A stretch of 47,175 bases of DNA from Bacillus sp. AFS037270. GTDB taxonomy: Bacteria > Bacillota > Bacilli > Bacillales_B > DSM-18226. Below are positions 26,052 to 33,463 of this stretch, one piece after another. Below the pieces are notes generated by a model, which saw nothing but the letters and a program-made list of their open reading frames with translations, made no database searches and was not told where the DNA came from. The number at the start of each line of letters is the position of its first letter. The stretch's first letter is position 1. The position numbers and the translations under genes are program-made. The DNA is taken from the NCBI RefSeq assembly GCF_002585305.1, contig NZ_NUNF01000009.1, positions 1-47,175 of the forward strand, written 5' to 3'.

Positions 26052-26413
26052 TGTTATTTGTAGGTATAGGAGGTATTTTGGGTGCCATCATGCGATTTCA
26101 GCTAGGAAAATGGATAGCTGCCAAAACATCTGTTGCATTCCCATTTGGAACTTTTATCATTAATATTACTGGATCGTTTGTACTTGGTTTTCTAGCTGTT
26201 TTACATCTAGGGAAGGAAATTTCGGAATGGATTTGGTTATTGTGTGGAACTGGTTTTCTTGGAGCCTATACGACTTTCTCTACATTCGGATACGAAACGA
26301 TTCAAATGCTGCAGAAGAGAGAAACTAAAAACGCAGCGCTTTATGTTAGTATTTCAGTGTTTTTTGGTATTATTTTTGCGTGGGTCGGGAGCATTATCGG
26401 TATCAAGATTTAA
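26051..26413 (+). CDS. crcB: Fluoride channel FluC/CrcB, second subunit
   Basis: 120 residues, paralogue of the preceding gene and overlapping its stop by one base. It shows GGILGAIMRFQLGKW, GTFIINITGSF and GTGFLGAYTTFSTFGYE, with four membrane helices. In organisms with two adjacent fluC genes, each subunit is usually inserted in one orientation; Arg/Lys positions differ between the two copies here in line with that, but topology is inference. Confidence 0.95.
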   Translation: MLFVGIGGILGAIMRFQLGKWIAAKTSVAFPFGTFIINITGSFVLGFLAVLHLGKEISEWIWLLCGTGFLGAYTTFSTFGYETIQMLQKRETKNAALYVSISVFFGIIFAWVGSIIGIKI

Positions 26414-26636
26414 TCATAGCAATTGTACTTTAGCACCATTAGCAGAGCAAACGAATACTATCTGGTCAATCCATATTGATCTTTTGGCTTAAACCATGAA
26501 AATGATGGAAGGATTGGGATTAAAATCCTAGAAGTATTTATTAATTTCATCGATATTAAATTTAGCGTCTTACCATTATCGTTGGAATGAATATAAATTA
26601 TAAATTAAGAATTTCTAACAAAAAGGAGGTACTAGG

Positions 26637-27134
26637 GTGTTGATGAATTTATTAATAAGAAGTTCAGAAGAGTCGGATATAAAGTCCATTCAACAAATTT
26701 ACAATCAAGGAATTGAGGATCGGATAGCAACACTGGAAACAGAAATTAAAGATTTCTTCTACATGAAGGAATGGTTTGAAAAACATAATGGCCGTTATAA
26801 AGTAATTGTTGCGGAGAGTGAAGGTCAAATTGTTGGTTGGGCTTCTTTAAACCAATACAATAATCGTTGTGCCTATGATGGAGTCGCTGATATTTCAGTT
26901 TATATTTCTAGAGAGTTCAGAGGAAGGGGAATTGGGAAGAAACTACTTGAAGATCTTAAATCCCTTGCTATAAAAAATGGATTTCATAAGATGATTCTGT
27001 TCACTTTTCCATTTAATAAGTTAGGACAGGGATTATATAAGAAAATGGGTTTCCGTGAAGTAGGCGTTTTTAAAAATCAAGGATTTCTCGATGGGAAATT
27101 TGTGGATGTTATGGCAATGGAAAAATTATTATAA
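26637..27134 (+). CDS. arsN1: GNAT acetyltransferase, ArsN1-like (arsinothricin/phosphinothricin type)
   Basis: 165 residues. The GNAT fold is complete: IRSSEESDIKSIQQIYNQGI at the start, GRYKVIVAESEGQIVGWASL (beta4), ADISVYISREFRGRGIGKKL with the acetyl-CoA loop RGRGIGK, and GLYKKMGFREVG. The opening IYNQGIEDRIATLET resembles ArsN1 family A proteins, which acetylate the arsenical antibiotic arsinothricin and related phosphinothricin. The position just before arsR1-acr3 supports this. Start GTG at 26637, six bases after AGGAGGT; ATG 26643 is the alternative. A hairpin at 27145-27172 separates it from arsR1. Confidence 0.75.
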   Translation: MLMNLLIRSSEESDIKSIQQIYNQGIEDRIATLETEIKDFFYMKEWFEKHNGRYKVIVAESEGQIVGWASLNQYNNRCAYDGVADISVYISREFRGRGIGKKLLEDLKSLAIKNGFHKMILFTFPFNKLGQGLYKKMGFREVGVFKNQGFLDGKFVDVMAMEKLL

Positions 27135-27144
27135 TTTCTTACAG

Positions 27145-27180
27145 TAGATTGATAGCTATGGTTATCAATCTATTTTATTT
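27145..27180 (+). terminator. Probable terminator after arsN1
   Basis: TAGATTGATA (27145-27154) pairs with TATCAATCTA (27163-27172), followed by T-rich sequence. Confidence 0.65.
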
Positions 27181-27347
27181 ACATTAACTTTACAATAGAT
27201 TACTTGAATTTGAATATTTATTGTTTTAATATATAAGCAAATAGTTATATATCAATTTAATCGGATTAGAAATCCAAGACGTATGCATAAATTTATTAAA
27301 GTCTACAAAAAATTATTTATTATATAACATGGATTTTAAATAAGAAC

Positions 27348-27363
27348 ATAATTATTTACTTAT
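27348..27363 (+). promoter_or_regulatory. Putative ArsR1 operator upstream of arsR1
   Basis: ATAATTATTTACTTAT has the same 16-bp plan as the palindrome ATAAGTAAATACTTAT before arsD (29321-29336): ATAA, one variable base, TA, two A/T, TAC, TTAT. It lies 21 bp before the arsR1 start, a usual place for autorepression. Confidence 0.5.
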
Positions 27364-27384
27364 GTATTTAAGGCGGTGTCCGTT

Positions 27385-27732
27385 TTGGTGAAATCAATAG
27401 TTCAATTAGAGAGAGCAGCTAACGTTTTAAAAATGTTAGGTGATAAAACTCGCCTAACCATTATTGCTATATTAAAACAACGTGAGTGCTGTGTATGCGA
27501 ATTTCTTGAAGTGTTTGATATGAGTCAACCATCTATCAGCCAGCATCTTAGAAAATTAAAAGATGCAGGGATGGTTAAAGAAGAAAGAAGAGGCCAGTGG
27601 ATATATTATTCCCTTAATCATGAAAGTGAGCTTTTTGGACTTATAGAAGATATTTTGGAACATGTACCAGCGCAGACAGATAAAATCAAAATGATTGAAA
27701 AAGCGAATCCGACACTTCAATGCGGATGTTAG
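27385..27732 (+). CDS. arsR: ArsR-family arsenite-responsive repressor (arsR1)
   Basis: 115 residues from TTG 27385, which has AAGGCGGTG six bases upstream; GTG 27388 or 27376 are possible. Winged helix of the ArsR/SmtB family: LKMLGDKTRLTIIAIL, then metal site ECCVCEF (Cys35, Cys36, Cys38) in helix 3, and the DNA-recognition segment MSQPSISQHLRKLKDAGMV. It ends with a CGC tail. As(III) binding at the Cys cluster is expected to release DNA. It is the first gene of arsR1-acr3-arsC. Confidence 0.92.
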   Translation: MVKSIVQLERAANVLKMLGDKTRLTIIAILKQRECCVCEFLEVFDMSQPSISQHLRKLKDAGMVKEERRGQWIYYSLNHESELFGLIEDILEHVPAQTDKIKMIEKANPTLQCGC

Positions 27733-27758
27733 CTTCAATATAGTTTGGGAGTGAGAAA

Positions 27759-28814
27759 ATGAGTAATACAGAAAAGAAACGTCTATCTTTTTTTGATCGT
27801 TACCTAACGCTATGGATATTTCTAGCTATGGCTGTGGGTATCGGATTGGGGTTCATTTTTCCAGGTTTTGTAGAAGGCATGAACAAATTGCAAGTTGGCA
27901 CTACATCGATTCCACTTGCAATTGGCTTAATTTTAATGATGTATCCTCCGCTGGCCAAAGTCCGATATGAGGAGATTGGAAGGGTCTTTAAAGATGTAAA
28001 AGTTCTAGTTTTATCACTAGTACAAAACTGGATCATTGGACCAATTCTTATGTTTTTATTAGCCATTATTTTTCTTCCTGATAAGCCAGAATATATGGTT
28101 GGTCTAATTATGATTGGTTTAGCTCGTTGTATTGCGATGGTTATTGTATGGAATGATCTTGCAAAAGGAGATACGGAATACGCTGCTGGTTTAGTAGCAT
28201 TCAACTCTATTTTCCAAATGTTATTCTTCTCTGTTTATGCGTATGTATTTGTAACGATCATCCCTGAATGGATAGGAATCCAAGGGGCAGTTGTCAATAT
28301 TACGATGATAGAAGTAGCTAAATCCGTTTTCATCTATCTTGGAATACCTTTTATAGCTGGTATGATTACTCGGTTTACGTTGGTAAAGGCTAAAGGCAGA
28401 CAATGGTATGAAAAAGTGTTTATTCCTAAAATTAGTCCGATTACATTAATTGCTTTACTATTTACGGTTATCCTTATGTTCTCATTAAAAGGGGACGCTA
28501 TTGTAAGCTTGCCATTAGACGTAGTTCGTATAGCAATTCCTTTATTAATTTACTTTGTAATAATGTTCTTTGTTTCATTTTTCATGGGAAGGAAAATTGG
28601 AGCGGACTACCCTGTAACAACAACTCTTGCTTTTACAGCTGGAAGTAATAACTTTGAATTAGCAATTGCTGTTGCTGTTGGTGTATTTGGAATCCATTCT
28701 GGTGCTGCATTTGCAGCGGTTATTGGACCTCTTGTGGAAGTACCTGTAATGATTGCGTTAGTTAATGTAGCTTTATGGTTTAAAAGAAAATATTTTAATG
28801 AACATGCAGCCTAA
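27759..28814 (+). CDS. acr3: Arsenite efflux permease Acr3
   Basis: 351 residues, ten membrane helices, bile acid/ACR3 transporter superfamily. The conserved Cys is in [19 protein letters not shown], and the second conserved motif is [18 protein letters not shown]. It expels arsenite from the cytoplasm, alone by proton exchange or energised by ArsA, which is encoded two transcripts downstream. 26 bp after arsR1, in the same operon. Confidence 0.95.
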   Translation: MSNTEKKRLSFFDRYLTLWIFLAMAVGIGLGFIFPGFVEGMNKLQVGTTSIPLAIGLILMMYPPLAKVRYEEIGRVFKDVKVLVLSLVQNWIIGPILMFLLAIIFLPDKPEYMVGLIMIGLARCIAMVIVWNDLAKGDTEYAAGLVAFNSIFQMLFFSVYAYVFVTIIPEWIGIQGAVVNITMIEVAKSVFIYLGIPFIAGMITRFTLVKAKGRQWYEKVFIPKISPITLIALLFTVILMFSLKGDAIVSLPLDVVRIAIPLLIYFVIMFFVSFFMGRKIGADYPVTTTLAFTAGSNNFELAIAVAVGVFGIHSGAAFAAVIGPLVEVPVMIALVNVALWFKRKYFNEHAA

Positions 28815-28840
28815 ATCTTATAATAAAGGTGGAAATCAAC

Positions 28841-29263
28841 ATGGAAAATAAAAAGAAACTTTACTTCTTATGTACAGGAAATTCATGCCGAAGCCAAATG
28901 GCGGAAGGTTGGGCAAAGAAACATTTAGGCGATGATTGGGAAGTACGCAGTGCTGGGATTGAAGCACACGGATTAAACCCAAATGCCGTAAAAGCGATGA
29001 AAGAAGCTGGTATCGACATTTCAACTCATACTTCTGATATTATCGATCCTGAATATCTAAACAACGCCGATTTAGTTGTAACATTATGTGGTGACGCTGC
29101 TGATAAGTGCCCTGTTACTCCTCCAAAAGTAAAACGAGTTCACTGGGGCTTTGATGACCCAGCAAAAGCTCAAGGAAATGACGAAGAAAAGTGGGCATTC
29201 TTCCAACGTGTCCGTGACGAAATCGGAGAACGCATTAAGAGTTTTGCTGAAACTGGTGAATAA
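28841..29263 (+). CDS. arsC: Thioredoxin-dependent arsenate reductase ArsC
   Basis: 140 residues from ATG 28841, eight bases after AAAGGTGG (GTG 28829 is inside the site). Low-molecular-weight phosphatase fold: P-loop CTGNSCRS with Cys11, and the redox pair Cys83 and Cys90 ([10 protein letters not shown]). It reduces arsenate to arsenite with electrons from thioredoxin. Last gene of arsR1-acr3-arsC, followed by a terminator. Confidence 0.95.
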   Translation: MENKKKLYFLCTGNSCRSQMAEGWAKKHLGDDWEVRSAGIEAHGLNPNAVKAMKEAGIDISTHTSDIIDPEYLNNADLVVTLCGDAADKCPVTPPKVKRVHWGFDDPAKAQGNDEEKWAFFQRVRDEIGERIKSFAETGE

Positions 29264-29276
29264 GAAATGAATTAAA

Positions 29277-29311
29277 TAGCCAAGAGTAAAAATACTCTTG
29301 GCTTTAACTTT
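29277..29311 (+). terminator. Intrinsic terminator between arsC and arsD
   Basis: GCCAAGAGTA (29279-29288) pairs with TACTCTTGGC (29293-29302), followed by TTTAACTTT. Confidence 0.8.
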
Positions 29312-29319
29312 AGGAATCA

Positions 29320-29337
29320 TATAAGTAAATACTTATA
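29320..29337 (+). promoter_or_regulatory. Palindromic operator upstream of arsD
   Basis: TATAAGTA (29320-29327), AA, TACTTATA (29330-29337): a perfect 8-bp inverted repeat. It matches the element at 27348-27363 and lies between the arsC terminator and arsD, so arsDA appears to have its own ArsR1-controlled start. Confidence 0.6.
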
Positions 29338-29364
29338 CAAAAAACCCTTTAGGAGGTTTAATTA

Positions 29365-29730
29365 ATGAATAAAGTTGAAATTTTCGATCCAGCATTGTGC
29401 TGTGCTACAGGTGTATGTGGTCCAAGTGTAGATCCAGAGTTAACCAGAGTGGCAACTGCTATCTTTCTATTAGAGAAAAAAGGATACGACATCAAACGAT
29501 ATAACCTTGGATTTGAACCAGCCATTTTTGTTGAGAACAAAGAGGTAAGCAAAGTTCTTCACGAAAAGGGGCCAGATTCACTCCCTGTAACCTTAGTTGA
29601 AGGTGAAATTGCAAAAATTGGAGCCTATCCAACCAACGTTGAATTTGCTGATTGGTTTGGAGTACAGGCTGAGGAACTTAGCGAAAAACCAAAACCACGT
29701 CTTACAATTGATTTAAAACCATCGAAATAA
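29365..29730 (+). CDS. arsD: Arsenic metallochaperone ArsD
   Basis: 121 residues. Cys12-Cys13 and Cys18 in FDPALCCATGVCGPSVDPEL are the As(III)-binding residues of ArsD. The protein collects arsenite and hands it to ArsA, raising pump affinity; it can also be a weak repressor. AGGAGGT precedes the ATG. Only 16 bp separate it from arsA. Confidence 0.95.
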   Translation: MNKVEIFDPALCCATGVCGPSVDPELTRVATAIFLLEKKGYDIKRYNLGFEPAIFVENKEVSKVLHEKGPDSLPVTLVEGEIAKIGAYPTNVEFADWFGVQAEELSEKPKPRLTIDLKPSK

Positions 29731-29746
29731 GAAAGAAGTGAAAATT

Positions 29747-31522
29747 ATGTTTCAATCTTTCCATCCGAAAATGATTGTGAACACCAAGTTTTTATTTTTC
29801 ACAGGAAAAGGTGGAGTAGGGAAGACATCGACTGCGTGTGCAACCGCTGTAGTATTAGCTGATGATGGAAAAAAAGTCTTACTTGTCAGTACGGACCCTG
29901 CCTCTAACTTACAGGATGTATTAGAAGTTGGGTTAACAAATACTCCGGTGGCAATTACTAATGTACCAAACCTTTACGCTTGTAATCTTGATCCTGAAGA
30001 AGCTGCAAGAGCCTATCGGGATAGAATTATTGGGCCTTATCGTGGGAAACTTCCTGATGCAGTAGTGGCTACTATGGAAGAACAGTTATCAGGGGCTTGC
30101 ACAGTTGAAATCGCAGCATTCGATGAGTTTACAAATTTACTGGCAGATCCTAATGTCGTTGAAGCTTACGAGCATATAATCTTTGATACTGCACCTACGG
30201 GTCATACTCTTCGACTTCTCCAATTACCAACTGCTTGGAGTGGCTTTTTAGAAGAGAACACCCATGGCGCCTCTTGTTTAGGCCCTTTATCAGGGTTATA
30301 TGAAAAGAAGCAAATCTATTCCGTTACAATGAACGCACTATCAGACTCAACAAAAACAACACTCATCCTTGTAGCAAGACCTGATGAGTCTTCATTACTT
30401 GAGGCAAACCGTGCCTCTAAGGAATTAAAAGAAATTGGTATTACAAATCAAGCTCTCATTGTTAACGGGTTAATGCAATCTTATCTGCCAGACGATAAAG
30501 TTTCATCTGCATTTTATGAACGACAACGTAATGCCATAAAACAAATGCCCAACGATTTAAAGCAAGTTGTCACTTATTCGTTGCCGTTTGTTTCTTATTC
30601 CTTAACAGGTATTCAAAACTTACGTTTCTTATTTAAGCAGTATACAATGCCAGCTGCAGAACCAGAGGTTGTAGGCAAGATTATATCTCTACCTGGCTTA
30701 AATAAAGTGATTGAAGACTTCTCCTTAAATAATACTAGAGTGATTTTTACAATGGGGAAGGGTGGTGTTGGAAAGACCACAATGGCATCTGCAATCGCCG
30801 TTGGATTAGTAGAAAAAGGTCATAAAGTACATTTAACCACAACGGACCCAGCTGCCCATCTAGAGTTTGTTTTTCAAAATAGTGATATGAATGATCAATT
30901 AACCATTAGCCGCATTAATCCAACTGAAGAAGTTGAGGCATACAAAGCAGAAGTTTTATCAAAAGTAAGCAAGGAACTGGATAATGAAGCACTTGCCTAC
31001 ATTGAAGAAGACTTAAACTCTCCTTGTACAGAGGAGATTGCCGTATTTCGTGCATTTGCAGAGGTTGTAGAGCGATCAAAGGATGAAGTTGTTGTGATTG
31101 ATACGGCCCCAACTGGTCACACCTTACTCCTTTTGGACGCCGCTCAGTCTTATCATAAAGAACTGGCCCGATCAACAGGGGAAATACCTGAGAGCGTGAA
31201 AACACTGCTGCCTCGTTTAAGGAATCCGAAAGAAACCAGCGTGGTCATTGTAACGTTAGCAGAAGCTACCCCTGTATTAGAAGCTAGTCGATTACAGAAT
31301 GACTTAAAACGTGCCGAGATAAAACCTTTATGGTGGCTAATAAACCAGAGCCTTTACGCCACTGCTACTAAAGATCCTGTATTAAATGGTAGAGCACAGG
31401 CAGAAGAAGGATGGATACAAAAGGTTACTACTGAATTGGCAGAAAGATGTGCAATTGTTCCTCTCATGAGTGAAGAGAATAAAGGATATGAACAATTAAA
31501 AAATTTTATAAGTGTCTACTAA
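29747..31522 (+). CDS. arsA: Arsenite-stimulated pump ATPase ArsA
   Basis: 591 residues from the ATG at 29747 (a GTG at 29738 is also in frame). Two homologous halves, each with a deviant Walker A: FFTGKGGVGKTSTA at about residues 17-30 and FTMGKGGVGKTTMA near 333, each followed by a DTAPTGHTL switch. Metal-site cysteines are in LSGACTVEIAAF, HGASCLGPLSG and LNSPCTEEIAVF. It hydrolyses ATP at the membrane to drive arsenite export through Acr3, loaded by ArsD. Full length, no lesions. Confidence 0.95.
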   Translation: MFQSFHPKMIVNTKFLFFTGKGGVGKTSTACATAVVLADDGKKVLLVSTDPASNLQDVLEVGLTNTPVAITNVPNLYACNLDPEEAARAYRDRIIGPYRGKLPDAVVATMEEQLSGACTVEIAAFDEFTNLLADPNVVEAYEHIIFDTAPTGHTLRLLQLPTAWSGFLEENTHGASCLGPLSGLYEKKQIYSVTMNALSDSTKTTLILVARPDESSLLEANRASKELKEIGITNQALIVNGLMQSYLPDDKVSSAFYERQRNAIKQMPNDLKQVVTYSLPFVSYSLTGIQNLRFLFKQYTMPAAEPEVVGKIISLPGLNKVIEDFSLNNTRVIFTMGKGGVGKTTMASAIAVGLVEKGHKVHLTTTDPAAHLEFVFQNSDMNDQLTISRINPTEEVEAYKAEVLSKVSKELDNEALAYIEEDLNSPCTEEIAVFRAFAEVVERSKDEVVVIDTAPTGHTLLLLDAAQSYHKELARSTGEIPESVKTLLPRLRNPKETSVVIVTLAEATPVLEASRLQNDLKRAEIKPLWWLINQSLYATATKDPVLNGRAQAEEGWIQKVTTELAERCAIVPLMSEENKGYEQLKNFISVY

Positions 31523-31550
31523 GTGACTCATTGGAGGGTGGAATAAAACC

Positions 31551-31979
31551 ATGACTACAAAGAACTATAACGAATTAATTAAAGAACGTATTTATTTTGG
31601 CGGAGCAGATGATGTAAAGGACATGATGGAAAATGAGCAAGCTGATGTGATTTTCGATTTACGTGCAGAGTCACATGAGAACAAGTCAGGGTATGATCGA
31701 ATTCATATTCCAATCGTTGATGATGCCGAGCATCAAGATCAATCAATCAAAAAATCGATTGAACATGTTGTAAATGCCTATAACGAAGGAAAAAAAGTTT
31801 TTTTCCATTGTGGGGGTGGAAGCACCCGTGCGGGAACTGTTGCAGTTGGAACCTTATTGTCATTAGGTAAAGCGAAGACAATTGATGAGGCTGAAAAAAT
31901 GGCTAAGACAGCCCGTCCAAAAGTTAATGTAAAACCTCAAATGAAAGAAGCATTACAACGCATTTTTCCTAATGCTTAA
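31551..31979 (+). CDS. Small CX5R phosphatase-like protein in the ars operon
   Basis: 142 residues. The P-loop VFFHCGGGSTRAGT has His86, Cys87 and Arg93 in the HCX5R arrangement of dual-specificity/tyrosine phosphatases, and the preceding VIFDLRAESHE strand fits that fold. It could dephosphorylate a substrate, or use the reactive cysteine on arsenate, as ArsC-type phosphatase-fold reductases do. The gene follows arsA by 28 bp with GGAGGGTGG as site and precedes the HesB-like selenoprotein gene, so it belongs to the operon. The substrate is unknown. Confidence 0.75.
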   Translation: MTTKNYNELIKERIYFGGADDVKDMMENEQADVIFDLRAESHENKSGYDRIHIPIVDDAEHQDQSIKKSIEHVVNAYNEGKKVFFHCGGGSTRAGTVAVGTLLSLGKAKTIDEAEKMAKTARPKVNVKPQMKEALQRIFPNA

Positions 31980-32070
31980 AAAGAAATCAAACATACAAGT
32001 AACTTTTTGATTTGCAAATGGATATAAAACAAGTAAGATAAGTAAGAATTTTTTGAAAGGTGATGGGCAA

Positions 32071-32349
32071 ATGAATATTACAGATCAAGCTCGTGATATA
32101 TTGAAGCGATTGTCCCAAGAACACGATGCCAAAAACATCCGTGTCTATTTTGCAGGCTTTGGCTGAGGACAGCCACAAGTGGGACTGGCTCTGGATGAGC
32201 CAGATGAAAAAGATAAAGTAGTAACTATTAATGAAGTATCGGTAGCAATCGATCCTGATATTGAGCCATATACGGAAGACCTTACTCTTGATTTCAGTCA
32301 AGAGGCCAATGGGCTCGTGTTATTAGGTAATGAAAGTAATTGTTGTTAA
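32071..32349 (+). CDS. HesB/IscA-like selenoprotein candidate (CC/Se motif type), in-frame TGA at codon 32
   Basis: A 93-codon frame from ATG 32071 (AAAGGTGAT six bases upstream) to TAA 32347-32349, broken only by TGA at 32164-32166. Read through, it is one smooth HesB/IscA-like protein: MNITDQARDILKRL, IRVYFAGFG, then Sec32, GQPQVGLALDEP, a VAIDPDIEPY strand, LDFSQEANGLVLL and a final NESNCC. In HesB/IscA relatives the position after GFG is cysteine, a ligand for metal or an iron-sulfur cluster. The layout, including the terminal Cys-Cys, matches what I know as the CC/Se motif (seleno)protein family. A hairpin suited to be a SECIS follows (32185-32203). Unlike the true pseudogenes in this window it has one lesion only. 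If TGA is a stop, the product is a useless 31-mer. Selenocysteine use requires selA, selB, selD and tRNA-Sec elsewhere. Confidence 0.8.
32185..32203 (+). other. Candidate bacterial SECIS hairpin
   Basis: CTGGCTC (32185-32191), loop TGGAT (32192-32196), GAGCCAG (32197-32203): a perfect 7-bp stem with a GG in a 5-nt loop. The stem starts 18 nt after the TGA and the loop G is about 26 nt after it, within the window used for bacterial SECIS elements. A competing weaker stem AGCCA/TGGCT is nearby. Confidence 0.6.
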
Positions 32350-32361
32350 AGGGAAATATGG

Positions 32362-32396
32362 AGGGAAGTTTGTTTCTTAAAACGAACTTCCCTTTA
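32362..32396 (+). terminator. Intrinsic terminator after the HesB-like gene
   Basis: AGGGAAGTTTGTTT (32362-32375) pairs with AAACGAACTTCCCT (32380-32393), one G-T pair, then TT. It marks the end of the arsDA operon and supports translation up to the distal TAA. Confidence 0.8.
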
Positions 32397-32428
32397 TTGA
32401 TACATATTAAAAATGCCATGAAACTGGG

Positions 32429-32635
32429 CTAATTTTCAGTCTTGCTTAATTGCTTAAAAGCTTCTATAAATCGTTCGTAAGTTTGTTTACCATATTGTTC
32501 ATAGTTGTTTTTGAAAAACAGTTCTATTGTTAATTCCTTAGCCTGTTGCAAGGAACAATTTCGAGAAATCATCACTAAATTTATATAAGAAAGAAAATAC
32601 TCTTTTTTTAAGGTGCTGGCATGATTAACGGTCAA
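32429..32635 (-). CDS. Hypothetical small protein in the second ars module
   Basis: 68 residues from TTG 32635, which is eight bases after AGGAGG (the GTG at 32641 is only two bases from it). No family recognised. It is predicted to be all-helical with amphipathic helices (SLQQAKELTIELFF, YERFIEAFKQL), one Cys, no signal peptide. It follows the Cys-tail gene by 28 bp on the same strand, so both are likely transcribed together from the ArsR2-box promoter at about 32870-32910. Confidence 0.55.
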   Translation of the reverse strand: MTVNHASTLKKEYFLSYINLVMISRNCSLQQAKELTIELFFKNNYEQYGKQTYERFIEAFKQLSKTEN

Positions 32636-32663
32636 ATTCACAACCTCCTATAGGACGAGGTGC

Positions 32664-32855
32664 TTAACAACAGCACACGCAATTGCAATTAGTTTTTACG
32701 ACGGTTGATTTAGGTTTTGATTTTAATTTCTTTGCTAATTTTCGGAAAAAAGATTCCTTTTGCAACCGCTCTAATTTCCAAGCGTTTTGAGCTATTCTTT
32801 CTATTTCCTCTTGGCGTAATTTCATCATTTGATATACTTCAAACTCATTAAACAT
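32664..32855 (-). CDS. Hypothetical protein with Cys-rich C-terminal tail
   Basis: 63 residues with a strong AGGAGGATGG site. The first 45 residues form a charged, probably coiled-coil helix (MMKLRQEEIERIAQNAWKLE, FFRKLAKKLKSK). The end is NCNCVCCC: Cys57, Cys59, Cys61, Cys62, Cys63. No known family. Two ATCAA-N6-TTGAT boxes lie directly upstream. A thiol cluster on a small cytosolic protein controlled by an ArsR suggests As(III) binding, for storage or transfer; this is inference. Confidence 0.6.
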   Translation of the reverse strand: MFNEFEVYQMMKLRQEEIERIAQNAWKLERLQKESFFRKLAKKLKSKPKSTVVKTNCNCVCCC

Positions 32856-32872
32856 GTTCCATCCTCCTATTA

Positions 32873-32910
32873 ATCAAATTATGTTGATATATTAATCAAA
32901 AAAAGTTGAT
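32873..32910 (-). promoter_or_regulatory. Two ArsR2-type operator boxes before the Cys-tail gene
   Basis: ATCAAATTATGTTGAT (32873-32888) and ATCAAAAAAAGTTGAT (32895-32910), both ATCAA-N6-TTGAT, 22 bp apart start to start, 18 bp upstream of the gene at 32855. Confidence 0.65.
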
Positions 32911-32926
32911 TTAAAATCTAAAAAAA

Positions 32927-33262
32927 TTAGTAACAAGTTGGTTTAAAGATACAGCAAAGCTCATGGGACAATAAATGATTAAGTTCGTCTTGATTCAGTT
33001 CATAATAGCTCCAGGTGCCTTTGGTCTCTTTTGTGATAATGTTGGCATCTAATAAAATCTTTAAATGATAAGACAATTTCGATTGAGCCATATCCATCAT
33101 GGGAGCGAGATCGCACACACACATAGAACCATTTTGAGTTAAAATATTCATGATTTGTAGTCTCTTTTTATCAGCAATCGCTTTAAATTTTAGTTCATAT
33201 TTCTCAAACACTTTATCCAAGGATATATCTTGTATTTGAATTTCTTCCTTCATCTTCATCAC
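32927..33262 (-). CDS. arsR: ArsR-family repressor (arsR2)
   Basis: 111 residues (start at 33262; MKEE three codons in is possible). ArsR/SmtB winged helix: FKAIADKKRLQIMNIL, metal site MCVCDLAP, recognition segment MAQSKLSYHLKILLDANII. The end carries more thiols: ELCCIFKPTCY. It is clearly different from arsR1 and probably recognises ATCAA-N6-TTGAT, a pattern typical of Bacillus ArsR/AseR-like regulators, found six times around it. It is divergent from arsI and precedes the two small minus-strand genes. Confidence 0.9.
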   Translation of the reverse strand: MMKMKEEIQIQDISLDKVFEKYELKFKAIADKKRLQIMNILTQNGSMCVCDLAPMMDMAQSKLSYHLKILLDANIITKETKGTWSYYELNQDELNHLLSHELCCIFKPTCY

Positions 33263-33273
33263 CTACTTCATAA

Positions 33274-33348
33274 ATCAAATAATCTTGATACACTCATAAT
33301 ATATCCAATATTTTCATGTGTCAATTGATTATATCAAAAAAAGTTGAT
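33274..33348. promoter_or_regulatory. Two ArsR2-type operator boxes before arsR2
   Basis: ATCAAATAATCTTGAT (33274-33289) and ATCAAAAAAAGTTGAT (33333-33348). The second is identical to the box at 32895-32910. They lie upstream of the minus-strand arsR2. Confidence 0.6.
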
Positions 33349-33463
33349 TTTAATTTATATTTTATTATATTTCTGAGAAGTTAAAATGATACAAATAAAA
33401 AATCAAATTTTCTCGATGAAAGGATTGTAATTAGAAAAAATTACTAATATACTGAAACTATAA

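Noticed and set aside
31987..32301. 104-codon minus-strand frame over the HesB-like gene
   Set aside because: It is the antisense shadow of the gene at 32071-32349, with no start signal and unlikely composition.
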